DNA of 64,000 nucleotides from Aselliscus stoliczkanus (GCA_033961575.1 CM066733.1:136264421-136328420), one strand, 5' to 3'; counted from the first letter of the stretch, positions 11,839-23,965 are shown. The notes: a model not told the origin generated them from the letters alone. Numbers and translations: made by a program.

Positions 11839-12764
11839 ATTTTTTTTAAAGATTTTATTTGGGAATTGCGGGAGGGGCCCAGCCAAGTTTTTGTTTTTCA
11901 ATCTTCGTTGTGGAGGGCACCAGTCACCATCTGGCTTCCCGTCAACAGCTTGTGGCCTCTAAGCTCAAGGTGCTGTGTTCAATCTTATTTGGGGGTGGGC
12001 GTAGTCACCATCCCATGCAGCGGTCAAACCTGGTAGCCTTGTTAAGATCACACACCCTATCCACTGAGCCATGTGGGGGGCAGCTCAGCTCAAGGTGCCG
12101 AGTTCAATCTTTTTTTGAAAAAAGATTTTATTGGGGAATTGGGGGAGAGGAACAGTGTTGGGGAATCGGGGAAGGGGAACAGACAAGTTGCTGTCTCTTT
12201 GTTCTTCATTCTAGTTGCGGAGGACGTTGCTTCACTGGCCCATGTTGGTATCGTCATTGCGCTCTTCCCGGATGAGGCAGATCAGTCGCCAGCCTCTGGA
12301 TGGTCGCTTACCGCGGCTATTGGCAGCTCACGCTGGCTGCCGGCCACTCACTGTAGCCTATGGCAGCCCACTGCAGCAGGGGCTGCAGCCTACACCGTCA
12401 CCGGGGCTCGCAGCCCAGCTCCAGGTGGAGCTGTTGTTAGCTGTCGAGGGCAGTGTCACTGGCTCTCATATGTGGGATCCGAACCGGGGCCGCTGGCATA
12501 CCAAAACCAGTTCTTAACCAATGCGCCACTCAGCTGGCCCCCGAGTTCAATCTTTAGTTGCAGGTGGGTGTAGCCCACCATTGAACAGGCCATGTTGTTG
12601 TTACACCACCTGAGCCATCCTGCCACCTGTTGGCAGCTCAGTGACAGCTCAGCTAGGGCACAGTGTTCACTGGCCCATGTGGGAATCAGAGCAGCGGCCC
12701 TGTTGCTCAGAGCATGCACTCTAAGCCAACTCTTAATCAACTAAGACACTCGGCCAGCCCCCCA
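11839..12764 (-). mobile_element. Long multi-unit tRNA-derived SINE, antisense, carrying a second SINE
   Basis: The complement starts with a tRNA-like unit (gctggccgagtgtcttagttg...), continues through a second unit (ggtggcaggatggctcaggtg...) and a third (catggctcagtggataggg...tttgaccgc), and ends in cccaaataaaatctttaaaaa. The last part combines a polyadenylation signal (AATAAA) and a pol III terminator-like TCTTT, as in T+ SINEs. The 13-bp target duplication aaaaagtataatt lies at 11826-11838 and 12765-12777 and is exact. The insertion at 12113-12540 interrupts it, so its own length is about 480 bp. The 138- and 166-codon frames here are chance. Confidence 0.85.
12113..12540 (-). mobile_element. 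SINE inserted inside the long SINE
   Basis: A separate SINE with an exact 15-bp target duplication, ccgagttcaatcttt, at 12098-12112 and 12541-12555. Its complement begins with the same head as the short SINEs (gggccagctgagtggcgca...ggttcggatcccacatatga) but then has a long GC-rich body (12230-12430). It ends with the tail of the long SINE type (ccccaataaaatctttttt). It is therefore a composite of the short-SINE head and a long-SINE tail. The TCTTTTTT end is a strong pol III terminator-like run. Confidence 0.85.
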
Positions 12765-13015
12765 AAAAAGTATAATTTTTAAATGATTTTACTATACTCT
12801 TTTGTACATGAACCATTATAACTACAACCATTTTGTATAGTTGAGCAATCAAGCGTTTTTTAGATTTCTTTCCTTTTTATTATTATAAATAACACTGCAA
12901 AGAACATCCTGGAATATGCATCAGTATGCATATCTTTGGTAATCTCTGGTAGATTTTTAGGATTATCTGGTTGAAAGGTATGCACATATTTAATTTTCAT
13001 GATTTATATTACTAA

Positions 13016-13890
13016 AGTTTGTACCAGTTCACACTTATACTTATTAATATGTTCCATTACTTCCCAGTTTCTAGTTTGAGAAGGTTAATTATGGAACAAG
13101 CTCCATCAGGAGGAATAGAATTCCATGTCACTGGAGACATTTTAGCAGGTGCTGGGAAGTCACTTGGATGGGATATTATCCAGGGAAATCTAGCTGAGAA
13201 TTTGAAGGGTCAGGGAGGTTTTAAAATTTCTTTCCAATTTAAGAATGAGAAAAAAAGAGGGAGGAAATGTTAAGTAATTCTGTTGCCCATACTCTGATCT
13301 ATACAGAGATAGTTTGGTGATAGTTCACATAAAGCAATAGAAAACAAAAACAAAAACAAAAAACAGTAAAAGCACAGTGAGGTACTTGTAAGCAATATTC
13401 TACAACTTGTTGGAGACTGGAATTAGAAAAGACCAAGTAGGATAAGGGAGGATTTAGATGTGCTTTAATTAATAAACTTTCATTAATAAAATTTGAAATA
13501 AATTTGATATAGATAAAGAAAAGTAAACTATTAGTTGTTCTTAGCATTTCTGATTTGCAAAACACATAGCGTATAACCCAAGTATTAACATTTCCCTCAT
13601 TTACTTAGTGCTTTATTGAGCTAATTATGTATTAATTAAAAATGTTATCAAATACTCACTAATTCTAAGGTAGTCTGCTAGGCTCTGAGTATGCAGTATC
13701 AAGTAGAATATGATTTCTGCCCTCAATGGACTTATAGCATACAGAGGAGAGCAGGCAAACAATTCAATAATTTCAGTGTGATGAATGCTAGGATCAATAT
13801 TCCACAGAATGCACAGCATGCCATGACAACCAGTGGCGAGATATCATCATACAAAGTCACATGGGTACAACTCATGCCTAGTTACAGAAA
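13016..13890. other. Single-copy DNA with one ancient repeat fragment
   Basis: About 13650-13835 ('tctgctaggctctgagtatg', 'tctgccctcaatggacttat', 'gtgatgaatgctaggatca') resembles the old dispersed family also seen at 26860-27050. The remainder shows nothing I recognise. The frames at 13019-13273 and 13299-13565 (minus) lack domains. Confidence 0.5.
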
Positions 13891-13894
13891 AAAA

Positions 13895-14085
13895 ATCACT
13901 GTACTAAAGATTGCAAGATCTAGGTTTACATTCTATCTTGGATACTATCTGGCAGGATGAGGTTAAGTAAGTCATTTAACCACATCTAAAATAAGTGGGG
14001 GAAATAGCATTTACCTAATATGGTTTTTGTAATAATTGAATAGAACATCATGTGGGAGCAACTAGCACAGTGAAAGACATGCACA
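13895..14085 (+). repeat. MIR SINE, sense
   Basis: 'gatctaggtttacattctat', 'taagtaagtcatttaaccac' and 'taaaataagtgggggaaata' follow the MIR core order, then 'gcacagtgaaagacatgca' and 'ctgagtaaatgtt' close the 3' part. Confidence 0.75.
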
Positions 14086-15105
14086 AAAGCTGAGTAAATG
14101 TTAGTGGAATTACTGAGACATATGAATAGTTTGATAGAATAAAATTTCCCAAGAAGTAATTTCATGAGCAGCCCACCAGAAAAGCACAAAGTAAGACAGT
14201 ATTTATTAAAACTGGAAATAGACGCTTTGCTATAACTAATTTCCCTCAAGGAGTATATCCTAGTTAAATCTGAGCTCAAAATCATGTATTGTATGTGGAT
14301 TTTCATGAAGTTATGATACAAGCTAAGGAAGTCAATTGGACAAAACTCAGGAAGTCAAATGAAAGTGTTCTATTCATAGCACACACAGGCAGGAGGAATG
14401 TCTCTTTGCCAATTATCTCATGTCCTGAGCAGCAGCATAGAGACGATTGCTTTGTGCCTAATGATTAGGAAGGTCAAGTTAAATTTGCAGATAAATTGAG
14501 GCAGGCATTCAATGTGCCTCCATACCTCTTCCAGGAAGGACAAAAGCACTTCCAAGTAGTGAGCACTTAATAGAAGTTATCATCGGGTATGTTTGTGGGG
14601 GAGGCAGAACTCAGGACATCAGTCTCTCTGGAGATGCTCCTCTGTCCTCTTGCAGACTGGCTTCTTTCACATGATGCCAAGTCTGGTGAATAGAGGAAGG
14701 TGGTGCTGTCTCCCAGGTTGTATAGTATGCACTGGGCGCACAACAGTGAACAAGACCGCCAAGTTTTGGGTTTTGTGGAACATGGAGTCTAGGAGGAAAT
14801 ACACATATTAAAAAATACACAGAGATGAATCTTATGGATGTGGAGGTCTAGAAAACTATGATGGGCTCTAGTGCAAATGTGCCCAAGCCTTGGGCATCTG
14901 GCCCTGAGTGCTTTCAAAATATGCTGTGAGTTTTTAATTATACATTTGTGGTCAAAGTATTCTTATTGTGCATTTGTGGGCAAAGAGGTTATTTTAATTT
15001 TCACATGAAGTGTTATTGTAGCAGTTAACAGAATCCCAGAAGCCTTCTGCATGTAGATGACCTGAGCTATTGATTTTGACCTAATGTCAATTCAACCTTA
15101 GATCC
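14086..15105. other. Single-copy DNA
   Basis: The minus-strand 111-codon frame at 13986-14321 and the overlapping frames at 14593-14820 have no recognisable product. About 14705-14815 ('gcgcacaacagtgaacaaga') is another fragment of an ancient dispersed repeat. Confidence 0.5.
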
Positions 15106-15109
15106 CCCA

Positions 15110-15895
15110 AATAAATACATCCAAGTGACAAAGGGGACAACACTCAACCTCATTAGTTATCAAATAGATGCAAATTTGAACAACCCTTTAAAAACTATCA
15201 AATTAAAGATTTACATGATAATATTCAGTGCCAATAACAGTCAAAAATACTCACATGGCTGGTAGGAGTGAAAATTGGTATAATTTTTTTTGAAGAGCAA
15301 TTTGGCAGTATGTATCAAGAGTTTTAATAACGTCATACCCTTTGACCCATTCATTCTACTTCTAAGCCTTGATGGTAAAAAAGTATCCAAAATACAGGGG
15401 AAAGTATCATTGTATACAAACATGTTCATTGCAAAATTATTTAGAACACTGAAATCTTGGAAATAACCTAAATGTCTAACAACAGAATGATAGATTAAAA
15501 TATGTGCATCTTATGAAATCTGCATGGGGTATGGAGCCAATAAAACTGATAGTTTTAGTGATGGCTTGTTATAATGTTAATATAAAAGGTTGTTTTTGGT
15601 TTCCAATGAAAGAAACAACTCCTAAAGGATTAATAAAATGCTAACATTTATTTAACAAGTCTGCACATTTTGCCATGTGCCATCTAATATTGTGGGTTTT
15701 AGTTTTTAAATATGAACAGTCAATTAATACAATCAAAGCTTGGCAAAATAAAAAGACTGGAAAGAAATTCACCATTTCAATAACAATGGTTGACTCTCAG
15801 TGGTGAGCCGTGTGATCATTTGTCTTCCTTTCATTTTTCTTCATTGTCCAAATATGCCAAAATTAGTGTATATTACTTTTAGAATGGACATATAG
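15110..15895 (+). mobile_element. L1 3' end, sense, degenerate
   Basis: The run 'tatcaaatagatgcaaattt', 'tggtaggagtgaaaattggt', 'tttgaagagcaatttggcag', 'cataccctttgacccattca', 'catgttcattgcaaaattat', 'ggaaataacctaaatgtcta' is the classical 3' ORF2/3' UTR order of old L1s. It continues to 'aacaatggttgactctcagt' near 15784. Frames are destroyed. Confidence 0.8.
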
Positions 15896-18800
15896 ACATC
15901 AAGCCTAAGGAGGTGTTTTGTTTTTGCCTTTTCTTAAAAAGCAGTGCTGTTTTCTGTTCTGTTTTCCTGGGTGAAAGGAAGCCTGAAGCCTTGACTTCAT
16001 AAATAGGCCTTTCATGGCTTAAAAAAAGTCAGAGACCCATAGAATCTTAGGGTTGAGAGGTCACTAATTTCAAGTCAATACCACTTTTCCAGAACAAGAA
16101 GACAATTACTTACCTAGTGTCTACTGTGTGTAAAAGCCCATTTACATCAATTGCTTACCTTCTTTCTACTGGCGAATTCCTACTCATTTGTCCTAGAGAA
16201 GAATCTAGAATTACTTCCCTTACATAGATTTTCTCAACTTTCATCAGTTTTCTCATTCCCATGCTCCAGGTGATCTGGGCAAGAGTCCCTTCTCTGTTTC
16301 AGAGAATATTTATTGAGAGCTTTTTGGGGGCACAGACTATATCCCCAGCTGCTGGCATGTGGTGAACACATAGATTGTTAAATGAATAAGTAAATGAAAA
16401 TTATTGAAGGCACTATTTTAGGTACTCTGGAAAGACAAATGGTAGTATGAGAAATGGTATTTGCCCTTAAAGATTTTATGAATAATCGTAATGTAAAAAT
16501 CTAATTACGTTGCGTACTTAAAAATTTAAAAAGACAGCAATGGATGTCAGATGATTCAATGTGCTTGTTAGATAAAGGGTAGCTTGCGATTAATGCTTTA
16601 GGGGTTTCTTCTTTCATTATAAATCAAAAGGTACTGGGAAAATAAGATATCAAATGGCTCAGATATACATTTTCATATGATTAAAAATTATGTAGTTTGT
16701 TAGAATTTTTAAACCAGGAAAACAATAAACTACTTAATAATTATATCTTTTACATACGTAAATGTAAGAATTTATCAAGACAACTTTTTTACTCTTGACT
16801 GATCTCCCAATTGACTTACAATTGAACAAAGGTCAGAACATGTAATGTCTTCCTTAAAATATACATTTCTTTTTGGTGGGATTGTGTGGCTTTATTAGTC
16901 ATTGAGCTATCTATCACATGAGTTAATAAGGTCAGCTCTTCAGATGACTTATGACTGGTAGAAAAGAACTCTATCCATATTAGTAAGCATGAATCTCCTT
17001 TTGCAAGTCTGGAAATTGCATGCACTCCTGGATGGGAAGAAATGGGCTTCCTCTCCTCTCTAGAAGGGGAGTTTATACATGTCTGCACTTTTCATTGAGT
17101 GGATAATTTGGCAAATTTTCTAGATTATGTCAATTTAACATCCTTCCTCCTTTACCACACAGGCAGGGATGTTAAGGGTATACTTTCCAACCTTTATATT
17201 GCTCCTCAATATAAATGATGTTAACATTTTAAATTATGTTAATTTTTTTCTTTATTTTTAGAAAAATGTGTTCCACTTACACATGCCCTTTAATCTATAA
17301 ACATAGACCACAGCCTCTTGGAGCCCTAAACAAATGGCAGTGGAGTTCAGCTATGTGGGATCTGTAACATGGGCTTGTTACTAGGATGGCTAGGGCATGG
17401 CCGGGGTTGATGATATCTATCTATAAATTTCCCTGAGTAATATAGATGCAGACATCTTTCATCATGCAAAAAGAACATTTGTAATACTATCTATCAGAAA
17501 TTTAGATGCTAATTCTAAACTAAAAGTAATATAAAAATTATTTCAATGCTACCTAGGAAAATGTGTTATATGGTTCCAGCAATTAAAGAGAGATATCAAT
17601 AAAAAGAAATCATTTCTAGTAGAAAATTATAAATGATGAATTTTATTCAAACAAGTCAGACCCTGAATTACTATAAAGCAATCAACTATACATACAGTGT
17701 AGTATTTTCTCATAGCAGTTACATTAAGATGGCAGTAAGCTGGTTCCAGGGAATGTATTCACACAGCCTGAGCTCTGGGATACCTTGTCCACCACCTCAG
17801 TTGCTGTTGAGTGTGATGCTGAGATTGTGTTTATTGTCAAACTTTGGGAAAATGGGGAGCTGCTGTAGCATGTGGGAGTCCTGAGAACTCAGGAGAACAG
17901 CATAGTATAGTGGGCATTGTTTTTAGTGGAAATCAGAGAACATCTAGAGTGCTGGGGATATTGATAAGCTATACTTGGCAGTGGAGAAAGACCAGATTAT
18001 TAAGGAGGTTGGATAGTGGTCTACCTGAGGTCAAAGTGAAGAAAATTCAGTGGAGTCCTTGATAGGTATCTTCTCCAACCCTTGCAGGGGAGCCCACAAA
18101 GACAGTTTTGTTTTTATGTTTCCAAAAGACAGAACTCTGATCACCGCTGTTTGTAGTCTACTTGTGTCTTAACCCTCAATGTGAGCTGGATTCAGTCCAT
18201 GTTACATTGTGATCCTAAGGTCTTGCACAGAGAATTTATTTTGTGTTTTACTTTCTTTCATGCACTTACTACTTTGAAAGACTCAATCTACCGAGTCTAT
18301 TGAGCTCATGGGGGCCAGAGGGAAATATGGAAGACTGAGAATGTGGGCTATTCAGAATGGCCTTACCATCTGACACCTGCTTTGCTTTTGGGTCAGATGG
18401 ATGTTTCTTGAATCACTCTTCCATTGGTTGGTTAGCACACCCCCCGCAGCCTCCACTGGCTTGACAGAAACATCTGAATCCTAGGGTTGCCATAGCTCAG
18501 GCTCTCAAATTTACAATCCTACCATATAGAAAGTATTTTAATAATTAGAGTTAGTCTCTCACATGGAATGAGGTAGCTCAAGAAAGAATGGGAACATGCA
18601 AACAGAGGCTCAACACCCACGTGAGGGATGTGAGGAAATATTTCTGTATAAGGAAGGGCAGAATGTGGGCTAAGTATCCAATACCATCCTTCTTGTCTAT
18701 AATGTTTTATGACCTCTGGGCAATTCTGCCACTATGTTAGTGCCCCTGATAGGGTAAGTAAGATATGTATGAGCAGCAAGAACCGGGAAGGGGGAACAAA

Positions 18801-19365
18801 CACAAACAGGCTCATACACAGGCCCATGGAACACTTATATAATACTCCTTTGTCAATAATTGATTTGGTTGTTTGTTTAGCTTTCTCTTAGGGTTTATTT
18901 AACACTGTTAATAGATATTCATCAGCCTTTAGTACACCCAGAGCTTAAAAATAGAAGATACCAACTATGTGAATAAGTGAACCTGGAAGATTGCCACTCT
19001 ATTCTTTGACTGCATTGCACTGCAAGCTGTCTTTCTAAGAGTTCATTTGCTTTGCTTTTCTAAATGGAGGGCAGGGCTCATGGCTTACCTTTTCTTGTGG
19101 CTCTCAGGGATTTCAGCTCTTTGCCCAGCCACAGAAGATGCACAGTGAATGATTGAAGTCCACCGTTTTACCCAGGACAGTTTGTGATACTCACTGTGCC
19201 AGAGCTAAAATTGCTCTGCTGTGATCTTTGAGACTTGGAAAGGCCATTTTTTTTAATGTGTAAGAGAAAGGATTTTGACTTGTGCTGGATTTTGATTTTA
19301 TTTTATCTGTACCATGCAGCTCAGAAATAAAATGGTTCAGACTAAAATAAGTTGAGCAACAAGAA
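15896..19365. other. Long single-copy stretch
   Basis: No exon-like frame or clear repeat over 3.4 kb. At 16029-16070 'cccatagaatcttagggttg' is a short ancient repeat motif, and around 16300-16400 a weak L2/MIR-like tail occurs. Open frames (16816-17088 minus, 17633-17884, 17844-18062) have no recognisable domain. An A+T tract marks 16480-16790. Confidence 0.5.
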
Positions 19366-19369
19366 AGAG

Positions 19370-19465
19370 ACCCTGCATTCTAGTTCCAGTCCTACTAAAA
19401 TCTAGCCATATGGTCTTGGATCAACTAATGAATTTCTTCTGAATCTCTGTTTCTTCATCTGTAAA
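19370..19465 (+). repeat. MIR SINE fragment, sense
   Basis: 'tctagttccagtcctactaa', 'atatggtcttggatcaacta' and 'tctctgtttcttcatctgta' are the MIR core. Confidence 0.7.
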
Positions 19466-19966
19466 TGCCATTCAGATTGAGCTATTGTGGTATTATTTGC
19501 TTACTGAAGGACAGAGATGTTTATGTAGTACACTCAAAAGGTCAAACAGATGGGATTATTTTAAATTGGAAGTGCATGTGTAGGAGTCATGCCTTTTGTG
19601 AGCCACATCCATTCCCATGGGGTCTGCTAACTCGCAGTGTACCCAGCAGGAACCCAGAAAGTCTTGTGATGGTGGTAAATATGACACCATTTGAAATAAG
19701 GCCACATTAACACAACAAGAAACCTGGGAAAGAAAACAAAATAAAAACCTAGACTTCATCTCTGGGTACTGTGTGTGACTTTGGATAGGTCACTTTATAA
19801 CTTTCAGCTCTTTAGTTGACCAAATGCATACAAAAGGAGGGAAGGCTTGTCATTGGAACAGTAGAGACACTTATTGAGCCCATGCATTGAAAAACACAGT
19901 ACTCTGAAATATATGACACCCTGAAATTCCTGTCTTTCTACATCTCAAAAAGATACACCTCAAAAA
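19466..19966. other. Single-copy DNA with a small tandem duplication
   Basis: A short direct repeat (ctcaaaaagatacac/ctcaaaaagatacaa) at 19944-19973 abuts the SINE that follows, so part of the SINE target is itself duplicated. Overlapping frames 19465-19759 are chance. Confidence 0.5.
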
Positions 19967-19976
19967 GATACAAAGC

Positions 19977-20086
19977 AGGGCCGGCCAAGTGGCACAGTGG
20001 TTAAGCGCTGGCTTGTGAAGCCAGTGGCCCCGGTTTGGTCCCACATATGAGGGCCAGTGACACGGCCCTCAAAAAAAAAAAAAAAA
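19977..20086 (+). mobile_element. Short tRNA-derived SINE (monomer), sense
   Basis: It starts agggccggccaagtggcac and carries 'agtggttaagcgctgg', a clear anticodon stem (ctggc...gccag, loop ttgtgaa), a B-box region ggtttggtccc, then 'catatgagggccagtgac' and a pure A17 tail. The target duplication is atacaaagc at 19968-19976 and 20087-20095. The pure A tail and exact duplication suggest a young insertion. Confidence 0.92.
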
Positions 20087-20139
20087 ATACAAAGCTAATC
20101 AAGGCAATTATGGGAATTGTTTAGGATACATGGTGTGTT

Positions 20140-20320
20140 TCAACTGGGAAAGAAGTTAGAGATATTTTAGGCCAACCTCTTAATTTTATAGATTGGGAAA
20201 GCAACTCTTATAGAAGTTATGTGAATTCTCCAAAATTATATAATTGGTGAGAGAGCTAAAATCATATTTGCAAGGCAGTGAGCCCTTGGAAAATTCAGGT
20301 TTCTCTGTTCTGACCTATTT
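20140..20320 (-). repeat. MIR SINE, antisense
   Basis: 'ttttatagattgggaaagca' and 'tgtgaattctccaaaattat' then 'ttggtgagagagctaaaatc' are the antisense MIR core in order. Confidence 0.6.
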
Positions 20321-22960
20321 TGCTTATTTTTGAGTTTAAGTGACAGAAGGTAATGTTATTTTCTCAGTGTCTTAGTTTTAGAAGGCTTTGCCAATGTCCT
20401 CTCATTTATTGTCTGTAGAAACAATATGAATCTAAAACAAAATTCATTTCACAAAACTACTGTGAGCCAGGCACTACGTACTGTTAGGCCTTGGTAATAC
20501 AAACTTGGTCTGAGATACTTGCTGCCCTTGAATGGATTTCTTTTTCATTCCTTCATATTGCTGATGTTCAGCAAGCTGCTTAGTCAGGAAAAGACAACAT
20601 GCTATCAAGATATATACATGTGTAAAAAAGAGGAGTTCAATTTATGACTCATACTTACAGTGGCCTTGGTGTAGCACAGTTCAAAGTACAGTTCCTCTGT
20701 TAGACATTAACTGCTGTCAATTTCTTCTCTCATGAATGAAACAGATTCTGTCTTAGACATAGATAATCTCTTTGCTAATGAGCTTTTCACTCCTTGGGAG
20801 TCTTCTCTGTAAAACTGAGACTAAAGGATAGAAGGAGAGTCTTCACTGGAAGGAGGAAATGGAAATGGAATAAGTCCCTACTTCCCTCTCCATCTGTGCA
20901 TGCATGTGGGAAAGGGTTTAGGAAGAAGGCCTAGTTTGTAATAGCACAGTCCAGGAAACTGGGTGTCAAAGTTACTGCCATGTCCAGAAGGCTGCTTGTG
21001 CTTCTTGTAATGCCTTGAATGCTCTTAATCCTTTTGCAAATGCTTGATTGTAAGACAAGTCAAAGCAGAGCTGATGATGTTTCAGCTGAGAAAGACTGTG
21101 GGGTCGCTTGGATAGAGTATAACAAAGAGAGCTATAATAATATTAATATTATAAAAATATTTAATATTTTTAATAATATTAATAATATTAAAACATTATT
21201 GTTTCTTAATAATATTAAAAATAATTTTTCATTTAGATCTGGTCTAGGAGATATACCGTCATGCCCTTTTGAACCTTTTTTCTTTTTCATTTTAAAAAGC
21301 AAAGTGATCTGAACAATATTAAATGAGCAAAATGGTGGCTTTCTGGGTTCAAAGCTGCAGAGTTCCTACTTATCTCTGTTTATATTAAAATTTCCCCGTA
21401 GATTCTGCACAAAAGGAAAAAGATTAACTGAGCCCATATAATACAGGATGATGTCGGACAGGCAAATGAAAGTTGTCCCAGGGGAGCAAATAATCTCTCC
21501 AGCCCCGCAAGTGATTTGCTTTTGCTCTATAGTTTGACTCTCCCTAAATCTAATTTCCAAAACAAATCAGTCCACCCCTGAAAAAAAACCAAAAAACAAC
21601 TTTCCAGGGGCAATTACAATAGTACCTCGGTCTGAGTGCATCTTATGAGTGAGTGTCTAGGTTATAGAAACAAAGATACCCTCGTCCCACTGTAATATTG
21701 TGTTGATAGGCTCTGTTTGGGAGATTAATTCTCAATGTCATCATTCATGAATTACAGGGAATGAAAAACAGGAGGAAGGAAAGCTCTGAAAGATGTGCTA
21801 ACGTTACAATGTTTTGGTAATATTTTCAAACCCTAAATTCTTCTACAAATCAGCCCATGTCATTTAAATTTAAGACTGGAATAACACTGGCTTACAGAAA
21901 TATTTTCACTTGTGTGACTTCACCCATCCTTGATGCCAGAGTTCAAAAGGGTGTGTAAATAACGTGGGAGAAGGGACACAGTATCACTGACCACCACCAC
22001 CAACAATACAAGTAGCTCAAAACTGTGAACAAGCCTAAGTTGAGAATGAACTGAGGCTTGGGAAAATACTAATTAATACAAGAGTGACTTGAAGAGTACT
22101 ATTCTGAGAAAGAAGCAAATGGAGACCCAATCATGGCACAGGTAGTGTAACTTTAACAAATGTCACAGAGAAGGCACAACTACTGATTGGTTCTACTTAA
22201 ATCTTCTCTACATATCAAGGATCTTCACATTGGAAAGGTGTGAACAAACATTGCCATTAGGGTGGGACTGAAGCCTTAAACTGGTAAAGTTATGGTAAGG
22301 AAACACCTGTCTTCTTTAAATCATGATAAGTATCTAAACTCAGAAAAGTACATTTTCAGAACATACAATTTTTGTGTATTTGTAGACAAAATGTGTCTAA
22401 AAAAGAAAACTACGGAAAATTTGAAGTGCCTTCCCTAACTTGGCAAAAAATGTAGACTAATATTGCTTAAGTTTTAGTTTTTAAGTACACTCCAAGAAAT
22501 AAAGAGGAGCTGGCGACATTAATAGAATTTTCTAAAAACTTTCTGTAAAATTATACTAAACTTATCAGCTTGTTTTCATGACTTGTAAGCATTAAGACTA
22601 CAAAGCAGTGATGGTTAGAAACCAGCACTGACTTATTAAAACAATTCATGCCAAAATAAACTCTTTGAATTTTCATACTCTTTAGTCTTCAGTTCAGAAT
22701 TTAGCTTATATTTGCAAAAATATGTGGAAATAAAGTCAGAGGAGAGCACATTTTTATGAATTCATAACTGGCTGAAGAGCTACAGGCAAGACGTACCATA
22801 AAATAATTTATGCCCAATGGGGAGATTTCTATTGGTGTGCAGCAAGAGTCTGTGCTCAGCTGCCACTGTTGGATGTCTTTATTAGCAAGTTCAATAATAA
22901 AGTAGGAGTAAGTCGTGCTTACCAATTCCATGACATTTCCCAAACGGGGCAACATGCAGA
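20321..22960. other. Single-copy DNA, possible conserved block
   Basis: A degenerate ancient repeat trace lies at 20460-20550 ('gagccaggcactacgtactg'). The part at about 21360-21560, with balanced composition and few simple repeats, looks like a candidate conserved element, but nothing coding is recognised. The frames at 21019-21312 and 21366-21560 (minus) have no domain. Confidence 0.4.
21133..21225. repeat. AT-rich TAATAT repeat
   Basis: Degenerate AATATT/TAATAAT units in both orientations give several overlapping short palindromes with almost no G or C. Confidence 0.85.
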
Positions 22961-22964
22961 GGCC

Positions 22965-23165
22965 ACACTGTGTGACTGAAAGAGTGCAAGGCTTCAGACT
23001 CAGTGATGAGCTCATATTCCAGCTCTAGTCTACATCTTTCTAGCTGCCTGGCCCTTCCTCTCATTTCCTCCTCTGCATAATAGTAACCACCTCTAAGGGC
23101 TGTGAAGATCACTTGAGTTAATGTACATAAAGTCCTTCATTTGGTGCCTGGCACAAGGCGAGGTC
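22965..23165 (+). repeat. MIR SINE, sense
   Basis: 'gcaaggcttcagactcagtg', 'tcctctgcataatagtaacc' and 'gggctgtgaagatcacttga', followed by 'ttggtgcctggcacaaggc', is a nearly complete MIR order. Confidence 0.8.
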
Positions 23166-23715
23166 TCTTTTCCGTCTCTTTCTCCTCCCCTCTTGCTTGG
23201 AATATAGGTTTTTTTAGGATGAATTTAGCTGCATCAACTAGTGGTTTGGTTCATAGAGAATGAGGGTCTTAAACAATAGTTGATCTCAGTGCATAGATAT
23301 CTACACCATTTATATGTACAGTCTAAGGGGTCCTATTGATTGTGGAGGCTGAATTCAAACATCACTCTTAGCAGTTTCTGGTTTATTGTTTCAGTGCTTC
23401 TACTTGGCAGAAACACACACTTGTCATGTGTTATTTCCCCTTCTTTCTACACAAAAGTTGACATAACTCTGTCTCACAAAAAGTGCCATATGCACTCTTA
23501 AACACCTTGCTTTTCTCACCTAACAGTTTATCTGGAGATTGAAGCATGAATACAGTCAGAGGTTACTCATTCTCTGGAACGATCCTAGGCGCTTGGTCCA
23601 GGTCTCTCAGGATACATAGGCGCTTGCCCTGCAGATGGTAGAGGAAGTGACTTTCCTATATGAGGCAACTGGATGTTTTAGAGCCCACTTAACCATTTAT
23701 TCAGGTTTTGTTTTT
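23166..23715. other. Single-copy DNA
   Basis: No repeat or gene recognised in this half kilobase. Confidence 0.5.
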
Positions 23716-23719
23716 CCCA

Positions 23720-23965
23720 ACAAATATTTATTAGTAAGTACTTAGTATGTGCCAGGCCATAGGCTAAATATTTTTGGTTCATTATGACATTTAATCCTCA
23801 CTTCAGCTTTATGAGGTAAATAATATTATCCTCATTTTACAGATGAGGAAATTTGAGGTTAGAGTGACTAACTATGTCCTCCAAGGTCAACAAATTTACT
23901 CAATAGAGAAACTCAGATTCTGAGCAACATGTTAAATTCCAGAGTTATGCTCTTAATCACATACT
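23720..23965 (-). repeat. MIR SINE, antisense
   Basis: 'aacaaatatttattagtaag', 'tatgtgccaggccataggct', 'atttaatcctcacttcagct', 'cctcattttacagatgagga' and 'aaggtcaacaaatttactc' give a full antisense MIR, one of the best preserved in the window. Confidence 0.88.

Larger units (their letters stand above)
11605..13015 (-). mobile_element. L1-related 3' remnant, antisense, interrupted by a SINE nest
   Basis: Left part: 'ctcagaaataactattaaca' (11657) and 'ttcacttaccaatataccat'. Right part: 'ttattattataaataacact' and 'caaagaacatcctggaatat' (12895-12916). These continue each other across the SINE at 11839-12764. The first phrase is the complement of the 'aacagtggttatctctgagt' block found in the sense L1 near 15790. 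Coding potential is absent. Confidence 0.55.

Noticed and set aside
12073..12573. 166- and 138-codon frames at 11859-12573 as genes
   Set aside because: They are wholly inside nested SINEs, and the GC-rich SINE body keeps frames open by chance.
19977..20086. Functional tRNA gene
   Set aside because: The tRNA-like fold is degenerate, followed by a poly(A) tail and flanked by target duplications, so it is a SINE.
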